A DNA stretch of 64,000 nt from Bryobacteraceae bacterium (GTDB taxonomy: Bacteria; Acidobacteriota; Terriglobia; Bryobacterales; Bryobacteraceae): assembly GCA_025980665.1 (NCBI GenBank), contig JAICXC010000001.1, positions 62,001-126,000 on the forward strand, written 5' to 3'. Below the pieces are notes generated by a model, which saw only the letters and a program-made list of their open reading frames with translations, searched no databases and had not been told where the DNA came from. The number at the start of each line of letters is the position of its first letter. The first letter of the stretch is position 1. Shown piece after piece: positions 9,728 to 17,664 of this stretch. The position numbers were made by a program, and so were the translations under genes.

Positions 9728-10564
9728 TTAGTAACTCGCCCAGTCTTTTTCGAAACGGAATACTTCCTTAGCGGGAGGCAGCGGCGCTTGGGTTTCGATC
9801 CAACGCACGGGCTCCGCACCCACGTTCTCAAAGCTGTGGATGCAGCCTACACCGGTCCAGATCACATCGCCGGGACCTAGATCGTAAGTCTTTCCATCGG
9901 CGATCGCGCGTACCCGTCCACTGACGATCAGGTAGGACTCCTCAAAGGTGTGGTCGTGCGGATCGATCTTCGCACCCGGCATGTACTGGATCAGGAAGAG
10001 CGACTGATGGATCGCGCCGAAGGAACGGTCGACGAACATCTTGATGGCGACTCCGGTGGTCGGGTTGAATCCTTCCATCTGGGCGGGCGCGCCGGGGCGC
10101 GGCAATTGGGATTCGTCGAAGTGACCTCCGTGGGTATCGCCTGCGTGCGGAGCGAGCGCCTGACCGTTGAGAAAAAATGTATCCCGGCCATATTCAGGGA
10201 GACGGGGTTGGGGCGCCTGCATTTCGAGCCATTTCGCGGGCCGATCGCCAGGGTTGCTCCAGACATGTCGCCATTCATGATGGACTCCGGTGGGGATCAA
10301 TCCGTAGTGTCCCGGCTCCAGCGTATGGCTCTTCTCGCCAATCTGAAGAGTCACGTGTCCTTCCAGGATATAGAAGCTCTCCTCGAAGGAATGAAAGTGC
10401 GGCTGAATCTCGCCGCCTGGATCCAGGTAGCAGATTCCGACGCCCATGTGAACGGATCCCATCGTTCGATCGACATAGGTGGTCCGGCGGAACCCGGTGC
10501 TGTGCTGTTCGTAAGGCTTCGACGTGCGAGCTGCAGAGTCTTCAATTTTTGAAACGTGGTGCAT
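9728..10564 (-). CDS. Two-domain cupin (bicupin) protein
   Basis: A 278-residue cytoplasmic bicupin. Domain one has the metal-site pattern HFHSFEESFYILEGHVTLQI with PTGVHHEW; domain two has HDHTFEESYLIVSGRVRAI with GVGCIHSFEN. The arrangement resembles (S)-ureidoglycine aminohydrolase and gentisate/quercetin-type dioxygenases; the metal ligands H-x-H and E and the later His are present in both halves. A GGGAG-type ribosome site (TGGGAGACTGGC) precedes the ATG. It is divergent from an MFS permease and MetE-like gene, suggesting a catabolic role. Its stop abuts the ankyrin gene stop in TAGTTA. Confidence 0.82.
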   Translation of the reverse strand: MHHVSKIEDSAARTSKPYEQHSTGFRRTTYVDRTMGSVHMGVGICYLDPGGEIQPHFHSFEESFYILEGHVTLQIGEKSHTLEPGHYGLIPTGVHHEWRHVWSNPGDRPAKWLEMQAPQPRLPEYGRDTFFLNGQALAPHAGDTHGGHFDESQLPRPGAPAQMEGFNPTTGVAIKMFVDRSFGAIHQSLFLIQYMPGAKIDPHDHTFEESYLIVSGRVRAIADGKTYDLGPGDVIWTGVGCIHSFENVGAEPVRWIETQAPLPPAKEVFRFEKDWASY

Positions 10565-10593
10565 GCCAGTCTCCCATTGACTAAGATAGTTCT

Positions 10594-11817
10594 CTGCTAT
10601 CCAATCTCACAAGAACAGAACGACGAGCGTTCGTAGCGTGCGCGGGCGGCTGGGCGCTCGACGCGATGGACGTCCAGCTCTACAGCTTCGTGATTCCCGC
10701 GCTGATCGCGATCTGGGGCATCACACGGACACAGGCTGGCGAGCTCGGAACGGCGGCGCTATTGGTCTCGGCCGTAGGAGGATGGCTGGCAGGATGGCTC
10801 GCGGATCGCTACGGCCGGGTGCGAACACTGCAGGTAGCGATCCTGTGGTTCGCGGTATTCACATTTCTATCCGGTTTGGCGCAGAACTTCGAGCAATTGT
10901 TCGCGGCGCGCGCCCTGATGGGACTGGGCTTCGGGGGCGAATGGGCCGCCGGGGCGGTCCTGCTGGGCGAAGTGATTCGCCCCGAACATCGCGGGAAGGC
11001 GCTGGGCATGATGCAAGCGGGTTGGGCGGTTGGATGGGGGACGGCTGCGCTGCTCTACGCTTTCTTCTTTTCAGTGCTGCCGGCGGAGACCGCGTGGCGG
11101 GCGTTGTTTCTTGTCGGGATCGTACCGGCGCTAATGGTTTTCTTCGTACGGCGCTATGTCGAGGAACCAAAGGTGTATCTGGAAACGCGAGCGAAGCTTG
11201 CTACGGAAGGCGATCGCCCATCGGCGCTGGAAATTTTCCGTCCACCGCTGTTGCGAGTCACCGTGCTCGGAGGGCTGATGGGAACCGGCGCGCAGGGCGG
11301 ATATTACGCGGTCACCACCTGGCTGCCGACGTTTCTACGAACCGAGCGCAAGCTATCGGTGCTGGATTCCGCAGGATATCTCGCAGTATCGATCTTTGGA
11401 GCTTTCTGCGGCTACCTGGCCGGCGGTTTTCTGGCTGACAAGATCGGGAGGCGACTTACGTTTTTGGTGTTCGCGATTGGGGCGGGCGTGATCGCGGTGA
11501 CCTACACCATGGTCCCGTTCGGCGACACGGCGATGCTGGTGTTGGGATTCCCGCTGGGCTTCTTCGCGTCCGGAGTATTCAGCGCGATGGGTCCTTTCTT
11601 CACCGAGCATTTTCCGACGCGTGTGCGAGGGGTGGGCCAAGGGTTCGCCTACAACTTGGGTCGGGCAACGGGGGCGCTATTTCCAACGCTAGTGGGCTTG
11701 CTCTCGGCGAAGATGTCGTTGGGCGAGGCAATCGGACTCTTCGCTGGGCTGGCATATGCCACCATGGCTATTGCCGCGTTCCTATTGCCTGAAACGCGCG
11801 GCAAACTATTAACATGA
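10594..11817 (+). CDS. MFS transporter, sugar/organic-acid (SP-type) family
   Basis: Major facilitator with about 12 predicted helices and the conserved loop GWLADRYGRVRT between helices 2 and 3, GFGGEWAAGAVLLGE, RGKALGMMQAGWAVGW and FLADKIGRRLT. The ORF-track start (10666) cuts helix 1 inside the conserved motif GWALDAMD. In-frame coding extends upstream to a TAA at 10582 (LTRTERRAFVACAGGWALDA), with no ATG, GTG or TTG, so CTG 10594 is proposed; this gives 407 residues, normal for the family. The 3' end overlaps the MetE-like gene by 4 nt. Likely imports the aromatic or organic acid used by the neighbouring catabolic genes. Confidence 0.8.
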   Translation: MLSNLTRTERRAFVACAGGWALDAMDVQLYSFVIPALIAIWGITRTQAGELGTAALLVSAVGGWLAGWLADRYGRVRTLQVAILWFAVFTFLSGLAQNFEQLFAARALMGLGFGGEWAAGAVLLGEVIRPEHRGKALGMMQAGWAVGWGTAALLYAFFFSVLPAETAWRALFLVGIVPALMVFFVRRYVEEPKVYLETRAKLATEGDRPSALEIFRPPLLRVTVLGGLMGTGAQGGYYAVTTWLPTFLRTERKLSVLDSAGYLAVSIFGAFCGYLAGGFLADKIGRRLTFLVFAIGAGVIAVTYTMVPFGDTAMLVLGFPLGFFASGVFSAMGPFFTEHFPTRVRGVGQGFAYNLGRATGALFPTLVGLLSAKMSLGEAIGLFAGLAYATMAIAAFLLPETRGKLLT

Positions 11818-12980
11818 TCCTGAGCAAAGAACGCATCCTGACGACCCATGTCGGCAGCCTGCCGCGCAATGAGACGTTGTCCGATCTGCTGGTCCGGCGT
11901 GAAGACGGCGAGGCGATCGATAAGGACCAACTTGCGCGCGAGATGGACCTCGCGGTGCATCGCGTGGTCGATAAGCAAGCCTCGGCCGGCATCGACATCG
12001 CCAACGACGGCGAACAGCAGCGTGTCGGGTTTCAGACTTATGTGCCGCAGAGGATGTCGGGATTCGCGGGCGAATCGAAGCGCCGCCGCGGTCGCGATTT
12101 CGAGGAATTCCCGGAGCTGGTCGCACTCCTGATGCAGCGTTTTCCGCACCGTAGCCGGATGCAGAATGCTCCCGAGGCGCAGGCTGAGCTGCATTATCTG
12201 GACACGGCTCCGATTGAGCAGGAGATCGCGCGACTGCAACGCGCCGCGGGCCCAGCCAACTTCGCCGAATGCTTCCTGACGGCTCCTTCGCCGGGAATCA
12301 TTTCGAGCACGATGCTCAATGCCTTCTACGATTCGCAGGAAGCTTATCTCTCGGCGATCGCCCGCGAGATGCGCAACGAGTACATGGCAATCCACAAGGC
12401 CGGGTTGCTGTTGCAGATCGATTCGCCTGACTTGGCCATGGACCGCTCGATGTTCTATCGCGATTTATCCGATAGCGATTTCGTCAAAGCGGCCGAGATG
12501 CACGTCGCGGCGATTAATAAAGGAATCGAAGGAATTCCGCACGATCGCGTTCGCCTGCATTGCTGCTGGGGCAACTGGGATGGCCCGCACATCCACGATG
12601 TGCCACTGGAGCTGATCCTGCCGGTGTTGTATCAGGCCAACGTAGGAGCGCTTAGTATCGAATTTGCGAATCCGCGGCATCAGCATGAATACCAGGCGCT
12701 GCGCCGATATCCTCTGCCGGATCACATGGTGCTGATCCCGGGAACCATAGACACGACAACGAACATCGTCGAGCATCCGCAGGTGGTCGCGCGGCGGATT
12801 CAGGAGGCGGTCGAGGCGGTAGGCGATCGCGAACGGGTGATCGCCAGCGCAGATTGCGGATTCGGAACGTTTACCGGTCGCGAATGGGTGATTGAGCCGG
12901 CCGTGTGGCTGAAGTTGAAGTCGTTGCGGGAAGGTGCGGATATCGTGTCGCGGGTGTTATGGGGGCGAAGCGCGGGCTGA
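11814..12980 (+). CDS. MetE C-terminal-like cobalamin-independent methyltransferase
   Basis: A 388-residue protein of the methionine synthase II (MetE C-terminal half, YxjG-like) family. It starts ILTTHVGSLPRNETLSDLL. The zinc ligands can be placed: His and Cys in LHCCWGNWDG, Glu in LSIEFANPRH and Cys in SADCGFGTF. Such stand-alone proteins move methyl groups to thiols, either homocysteine or non-canonical acceptors. It is coupled by 4 nt to the MFS gene, and the next operon encodes a LigM-like O-demethylase that would make methyl-tetrahydrofolate, so a role in disposing of demethylation-derived methyl groups is plausible but inferred. Confidence 0.85.
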   Translation: MILSKERILTTHVGSLPRNETLSDLLVRREDGEAIDKDQLAREMDLAVHRVVDKQASAGIDIANDGEQQRVGFQTYVPQRMSGFAGESKRRRGRDFEEFPELVALLMQRFPHRSRMQNAPEAQAELHYLDTAPIEQEIARLQRAAGPANFAECFLTAPSPGIISSTMLNAFYDSQEAYLSAIAREMRNEYMAIHKAGLLLQIDSPDLAMDRSMFYRDLSDSDFVKAAEMHVAAINKGIEGIPHDRVRLHCCWGNWDGPHIHDVPLELILPVLYQANVGALSIEFANPRHQHEYQALRRYPLPDHMVLIPGTIDTTTNIVEHPQVVARRIQEAVEAVGDRERVIASADCGFGTFTGREWVIEPAVWLKLKSLREGADIVSRVLWGRSAG

Positions 12981-12994
12981 ATGCCTGTGCCACG

Positions 12995-13339
12995 TTATTT
13001 CGGGATTTTCGGAACGGCCAGGTGGAAGATCTTCAGCGAGGATCCGTCGGCCGCCTGAAATGTCGCAGTCTCTGAAGGCCCTAGGTAGACGCCCATTCCC
13101 TTGGACACCTCGTGATCCTTGTTTTCGAGGTTAATGCTCCCCTTACCTTCCATTAGGTACAGGAGCTGGTGCTTATCGCTTGTCTCGGGTTTATATTTCT
13201 CGCCTGACTTGAGCCAGCGCAGCGTTCCGAGCACGTTCTTCGCCCCGGCGAGTTGCTCATTTAGGATCTCGGCGGCCTCGCCCTGCGGCATCTTCACGCG
13301 TGGGAGTTTGTTGGTATCGATGAATAGAGTCTTAGGCAT
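12995..13339 (-). CDS. Small cupin protein, last gene of the demethylase operon
   Basis: A single-domain cupin of 114 residues starting MPKTLFIDTNKLPRVKMPQG; the ORF-track start at 13408 lies inside the preceding gene and is rejected. The core LLYLMEGKGSINLENKDHEV followed by GVYLGPSETATF fits the cupin barrel, but the usual H-x-H pair is weak (one His in SDKHQLLYL), so metal binding is uncertain. The start lies 4 nt after the stop of the previous cupin, so the two are almost certainly cotranscribed. No enzyme activity can be assigned. Confidence 0.72.
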   Translation of the reverse strand: MPKTLFIDTNKLPRVKMPQGEAAEILNEQLAGAKNVLGTLRWLKSGEKYKPETSDKHQLLYLMEGKGSINLENKDHEVSKGMGVYLGPSETATFQAADGSSLKIFHLAVPKIPK

Positions 13340-13343
13340 GAGA

Positions 13344-13760
13344 TTAGGTTTGGATCCAGACGCGGCCATCGACGCGATTCCACTTGAGATCTTCGGGCGT
13401 GCCGTCAAGGATTGTGGTTACGAAGCGGTTGGGCGCCTGGAATTCGAAGTAGAACAGCGGCGATTCCGTGGCTCGAAGGCGGTGCGTCGCTTCGGCCGGT
13501 ATGAACACCATGTCACCCGGACTCACGTCGCGAATGCCTTCGGGAGTTTCGACGCTGCCCTTCCCTTCCATGATGAAGTAGAAGTGCTCGCAGTTTTCGT
13601 GGAGATGCAGCGGCGAGGCGGCTCCCTGCTTATAGCGCATGATTCCGGCCAGCATGTCGTCAATATGGGTGAGCTCTTTGTTGACGAAAAACGTGCGTTC
13701 ACGGCCGGGAACAGCGGAGACCAGCTTCGGCAATTCGTCCTCGTGGAAAATGTAGGCCAT
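13344..13760 (-). CDS. Cupin protein in the demethylase operon
   Basis: A 138-residue single-domain cupin. The start is set at ATG 13760 because a strong ribosome site GGGAGGACCT directly precedes it; the ORF-track start (13946) runs back into the demethylase gene. The metal site is intact: HLHENCEHFYFIMEGKG (H-x-H-x-x-x-x-H/E) and PAEATHRLRA. It ends WNRVDGRVWIQT. Cupins of this kind are often aromatic-ring dioxygenases or sugar/ketoacid isomerases. Position between LigM-like and a second cupin suggests it handles the demethylated product, which is inference. Confidence 0.8.
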   Translation of the reverse strand: MAYIFHEDELPKLVSAVPGRERTFFVNKELTHIDDMLAGIMRYKQGAASPLHLHENCEHFYFIMEGKGSVETPEGIRDVSPGDMVFIPAEATHRLRATESPLFYFEFQAPNRFVTTILDGTPEDLKWNRVDGRVWIQT

Positions 13761-13776
13761 AGGTCCTCCCGATATC

Positions 13777-15153
13777 TTAATTCTTGGGCCGATAGGCGAG
13801 CCGCGCAACCTCGGCGTACGGCACAGAGGCAACCGTGGCACGGATCTCAGCTTGCTGGTGACGCTCGACCGTAGGCTTCGTCGATCCGCGTCCTTGTTCA
13901 CCCCAGACGACCGTGACCTCGACGCCCGGATCACTGTGCTCGACATCGACCATGGCGAGCGAGATCATCGCGCGTTCGTTATACGTGTAACCCGTATAGG
14001 TCGAGACACCGATCGTCTTGCCGCTCTTCAACACTTTGTCGTACGGAAGTGTGGAGTAATTTGCCAAGGGCAGGTCGATGTATTTCTCAATATCTCCGCC
14101 TCCGTGGAACAAGGAACCGAATACGCGTTTGATATCCTCGCCGTTCCAGACCAGCGTTACTTTCTTACGCTTCTGGTTGCCGGCCATTTTTTCGAGGGCT
14201 GCGCGTCCGACAAACTCGTGATCGAATTTGACGAAAGATCCGTAGCCGAGATCGTAAGGAGTCAGGTAATAGTCGGTAATGTCGTTCGAATTGAAACTGC
14301 CTCCAAGCGACGCCATGGCTTCGTAGCTCTTTGCGGTGAGCCATTGCCGGTAAGGCTTCATTTCCTCGCCGGTGTAAATCGCGGGAAGGGGAGACGGAAT
14401 CCAACCCGATTCCAGGCAACTGGTCGGGTAGGTTCGGGCGCCGACTTGTCGAATCCCGAATTCCTTACCGGCTTCGACGATGGCATCGCGAACTTGTTCG
14501 GCGTGTTCCCAGGGACCGAACAGTTCCCATCCAGGTTGTCCGACCATCCCGTGACGCAAGGCGCGGACATCGCCGCCCGCGATCTGAAGGGTCTCCATAT
14601 TGAAGAATCGGATATCGGGGGCAGGCTTGCCGGTCACTTTCTCCATGACTTTCAGTGCGTGGGGGCCTTGCACCTGGTATCGGAATACTTTGCGGCGGCC
14701 CTGATTGATTGCAGATCGCTCGTCTTTTTCAGCTTTCGCTTTGTATCCACCCGTTTCGACATGGTACTGAACCCAGTTGGCGGCGGGGGGTCGGCCGACG
14801 AGATTGAATTTATTCTCGTCGAGATAAAACAGAATCGCGTCGCCGATCACGAAACCGTTGTGATTACAGGCGACAAACTGCTTGGCTTGGTTGACCTTGA
14901 AATTCTTGAAGGTATTGATACCTAGGCCGGAAAACACTTTGAGCGCATCGGGACCTTCGACATACAGATCCGTCATGTGGTGGGACTGGTCAAACAGCGC
15001 GCAGGTTTCACGCCAGGAACGCTGCTCGTCGCGCCAGTTGGTGAACTCGTGTTTGACAACAGGAAAGGCATAGGGCCCGATTTGCGAATTGCGCAACAGG
15101 TCGACCGGATTGCCGGCGGTTCGTATGACGTCTTCCAAGCTTAGGGAACTCAT
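13777..15153 (-). CDS. ligM: LigM/DesA-like tetrahydrofolate-dependent O-demethylase
   Basis: A 458-residue GcvT-fold protein closely resembling vanillate/3-O-methylgallate O-demethylase LigM and syringate demethylase DesA of Sphingobium, as I recall those sequences. Shared stretches are MLRNSQIG-like LLRNSQIGPYAFPVV, ALFDQSHHMTDLYVEGPDAL, GRPPAANWVQYHVETGGY, LRHGMVGQPGWELFGP, LESGWIPSPLPAIYTGEE and GYGSFVKFDHEFVGRAALE. Family members move the aromatic O-methyl group to tetrahydrofolate in the cytoplasm. It overlaps the E2 gene by 4 nt. The exact methoxy substrate is unknown, so a non-aromatic methyl donor remains possible. Confidence 0.85.
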   Translation of the reverse strand: MSSLSLEDVIRTAGNPVDLLRNSQIGPYAFPVVKHEFTNWRDEQRSWRETCALFDQSHHMTDLYVEGPDALKVFSGLGINTFKNFKVNQAKQFVACNHNGFVIGDAILFYLDENKFNLVGRPPAANWVQYHVETGGYKAKAEKDERSAINQGRRKVFRYQVQGPHALKVMEKVTGKPAPDIRFFNMETLQIAGGDVRALRHGMVGQPGWELFGPWEHAEQVRDAIVEAGKEFGIRQVGARTYPTSCLESGWIPSPLPAIYTGEEMKPYRQWLTAKSYEAMASLGGSFNSNDITDYYLTPYDLGYGSFVKFDHEFVGRAALEKMAGNQKRKKVTLVWNGEDIKRVFGSLFHGGGDIEKYIDLPLANYSTLPYDKVLKSGKTIGVSTYTGYTYNERAMISLAMVDVEHSDPGVEVTVVWGEQGRGSTKPTVERHQQAEIRATVASVPYAEVARLAYRPKN

Positions 15154-16316
15154 GATTGTCCTACCTTCTCCAGAGGCTGCTCGAGCGCGGCGGCCAAGTC
15201 GTTCAGAAATGCGGCGGCCTGGGCGCCATCGACGACGCGATGGTCGCTTGAAAGTGTGATCGTCATGATCGGACGGACAGCCGGCTGACCATGGACCGCG
15301 ACCACGCGATCCGTGATTCGTCCCACGGCCAGAACCGCGGCTTGCGGCGGCGTAATGATCGCTCTGAAAGCGTCGATCCCGAACATTCCAAGGTTGCTGA
15401 TGGTGAACGTCCCTCCGGCGATGTCGGTAGGCCGCAGACGGCCCGACTTGGCCCGAGCGGCAAGATCCTTGCGCTGGGTGGCAATTTCGGCGAGCGCAAT
15501 CGTGGACGCGTTGGAGATCACGGCGCTGACGACACCTTCAGGCACAGCGATCGCCAGCGAAATGTTTACGTCCGGGTTGAGACGAATCGCGCTGCCGGTC
15601 CAGCTCGCGTTCATCTTTGGATGATTGAGCAGCGTGCGGGCGACCAAAGCAATCAGCAAATCCGTATGCGTGAACTTGTCGCGACCGAGCTGCTCGCGTG
15701 CGGCATTCAACGCACTGGCGTCGACATCGCGCGCCAGGTAGAAGTGCGGCACCGTAGTCCAGCTTTGCGTGGTCCGCTCGGCCATGAGGCGCGCGATCGT
15801 GGTCAGAGATTCCGCGGGCGCGGGCACTTCGGCAGCTTTCAAGACATCGTCGCCGGTGATCTGTCCATCCGGGCCGGTGCCGCGGATTTTGGTGATGTCG
15901 ACACCTTTTTCTTCAGCTATACGGCGGGCCTTGGGCGAAATACGAGGCCCCCCGGAAGCAGCTCGGGGCGCAGCGGCGGGAGCCGGTGCCGATGATGCAG
16001 ACGTCGAAGCTGTCATCGGACGTGCCTGCTCGGCCATTACGCGCGACGCGGTATCAGTTTCGACGGGCGGCTGTTCCCCCGGCGCGACCAGCCAAGCGAT
16101 GATCTGACCCACAGGCACAACGTCGCCTTCGTGTGACCGAACGCCCGCTAGAATCCCGTCGGCTTGTGCTTCCAGCTCGAAAGAAACTTTGTCCGTCTCG
16201 ATTTCAAGAAGAGGTTCGCCCTTGACGACGTTATCGCCTTCCTTCTTGATCCAGACCAGAACTTTTCCGGTTTCCTGCGCCAGCTCGAGAGCCGGCATGA
16301 CCACGCTAATGGCCAT
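15150..16316 (-). CDS. 2-oxo acid dehydrogenase E2 (dihydrolipoyl acyltransferase)
   Basis: A 388-residue E2 with three standard parts. The lipoyl domain (residues 1-75) has the modified Lys in EIETDKVSFELE; the peripheral-subunit-binding domain is RISPKARRIAEEKGVDITKI (about 125-160); the catalytic domain ends SSDHRVVDGAQAAAFLNDL with the His/Asp motif. Ala/Pro linkers join them. It forms a complex with the E1 alpha and E1 beta encoded just upstream, although an M24 gene sits between E1 beta and E2. No E3 (dihydrolipoamide dehydrogenase) is in this operon. Acetoin or branched-chain type complexes are the nearest models. Confidence 0.92.
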   Translation of the reverse strand: MAISVVMPALELAQETGKVLVWIKKEGDNVVKGEPLLEIETDKVSFELEAQADGILAGVRSHEGDVVPVGQIIAWLVAPGEQPPVETDTASRVMAEQARPMTASTSASSAPAPAAAPRAASGGPRISPKARRIAEEKGVDITKIRGTGPDGQITGDDVLKAAEVPAPAESLTTIARLMAERTTQSWTTVPHFYLARDVDASALNAAREQLGRDKFTHTDLLIALVARTLLNHPKMNASWTGSAIRLNPDVNISLAIAVPEGVVSAVISNASTIALAEIATQRKDLAARAKSGRLRPTDIAGGTFTISNLGMFGIDAFRAIITPPQAAVLAVGRITDRVVAVHGQPAVRPIMTITLSSDHRVVDGAQAAAFLNDLAAALEQPLEKVGQS

Positions 16317-17663
16317 CTAGCTCGACACTCCCGCTTTTTCAACCTGAGCGCTTGCCTCAACCATTTCTACGACCCGTCTGCTGGGAGCTGGGTCGTGCTG
16401 GCGCGTGGTGGGTAGCGGTCCATCGACGGTGATGTATTGTGTGCCCGCGACAAGAAGTTTCTCGGCGGGGAATCGCGTGATCACTTCGTGACCCGTCTCC
16501 GTAACGACGATTTCTTCCTCGATTCGGGCCGCGCTCCAGCCGTCCTTTGAGGGCCAGAACGTTTCGAGCGCGAAGACCATGCCGGGCTTCAATTCGTAGG
16601 AATGCTCCAGCGAAACTAGGCGGCTGATCACCGGCTTTTCCCAGATCGCGAGGCCGATGCCGTGACCGAATTGGAGCGCGAAAGCGGCTTCTTCATTGGC
16701 GAATCCAAACTCCTGCGCCTTGGGCCAAACGGCGGCGATTTCGGCGGTCGTGCGTCCCGGGCGGATCAGAGAGATTGCGGCATCGAGATAATCGCGGCAG
16801 CGCGCGTAGGCATCGACCAGTGCCGGCGATCCGTAACCGATCGCGAAACACCGGTAGTAGCAGGTGCGATAGCCCATGTAGGAGTGCAGGATGTCGTAGT
16901 ACACCGGATCGCCAGGGCGCAGCACGCGATCGGAAAACACGTGCGGATGCGGGTTGCAGCGCTCGCCCGAAATCGCGTTCACACCTTCGACGTATTCCGA
17001 GCCCAGATCGTATAGGACCTTGCTCGCAAGTCCGACGGCTTCATTCTCACTGAAACCCGGCCGCATGGCGCGGTAAAGCTCCTCGTAAGCCGCGTCGACC
17101 ATCATCGCCGACGTATTGAGCAACGAGATCTCGTCCTGGGTCTTGATGACGCGCGCATCCGACATGAGCTGCTGGCCGTCGACGACCGTGATCCCTTCGC
17201 GCTGCAATGCGAACAGAATCGGGGGTTCCACTACGTCGATGCCCACGGGCTGCTTATGCAGACCGCGCATCTCGAGCTCGATTTTGATCTTGCGAGCGAC
17301 ATCTTCGGCGCGACCCATTTCCGGCGACATCGCGCCGCGCAGCAGCGAAATTCCCGCTCGCGAGCGATCACCGAGCCAGGGGCAATTCAGCTGATGATGG
17401 CGGGCCGCCGAGCCGAAATCCCATAGGATCGGCTCGTCGTTTTGCGGCAATAGCGTAAAACGGCTGATCTTGTCCTGCGCCCACGTGCCGATGTGCGTCG
17501 CGGTGAGGTAGCGCACGTTGTTCATGTCGAAGCACAGCAGCGCGCCCATCTCCGACTTGGCCAGCAGCGCCTTGGCGCGAGCAAGCCTCTCCGAACGGAG
17601 GCGGTCGAAGTTGATCCGCTCTTCCCAATCAACCGCCATCGTGCCGTGAGTTTTCAGAGCCAT
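16317..17663 (-). CDS. M24-family (Xaa-Pro peptidase/creatinase-like) protein with altered metal site
   Basis: A 448-residue pita-bread-fold protein. The N-terminal domain (MGALLCFDMNNVRYLTATHI) is creatinase-like; the C-terminal domain has VYYDILHSYMGYRTCYYRCF, QFGHGIGLAIWEKP and FALETFWP plus ARIEEEIVVTE. Ligand positions corresponding to Asp257, His334, Glu367 and a Glu near 383 are kept, but the second Asp of the family (sD-x-T-R) is Cys268. M24 members include non-peptidases such as creatinase and the DMSP lyase DddP. It sits exactly between E1 beta and E2 with 0-1 nt gaps, so it belongs to the same pathway. A hydrolase or lyase on a small substrate is more likely than a peptidase. Confidence 0.82.
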   Translation of the reverse strand: MALKTHGTMAVDWEERINFDRLRSERLARAKALLAKSEMGALLCFDMNNVRYLTATHIGTWAQDKISRFTLLPQNDEPILWDFGSAARHHQLNCPWLGDRSRAGISLLRGAMSPEMGRAEDVARKIKIELEMRGLHKQPVGIDVVEPPILFALQREGITVVDGQQLMSDARVIKTQDEISLLNTSAMMVDAAYEELYRAMRPGFSENEAVGLASKVLYDLGSEYVEGVNAISGERCNPHPHVFSDRVLRPGDPVYYDILHSYMGYRTCYYRCFAIGYGSPALVDAYARCRDYLDAAISLIRPGRTTAEIAAVWPKAQEFGFANEEAAFALQFGHGIGLAIWEKPVISRLVSLEHSYELKPGMVFALETFWPSKDGWSAARIEEEIVVTETGHEVITRFPAEKLLVAGTQYITVDGPLPTTRQHDPAPSRRVVEMVEASAQVEKAGVSS

Positions 17664-17664
17664 A

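Noticed and set aside
10638-11438. 266-aa plus ORF
   Set aside because: Alternate-frame shadow of the MFS gene, Gly/Arg-rich.
13852-14925. 357-aa plus ORF
   Set aside because: Antisense shadow of the LigM-like gene, long only because of high GC.
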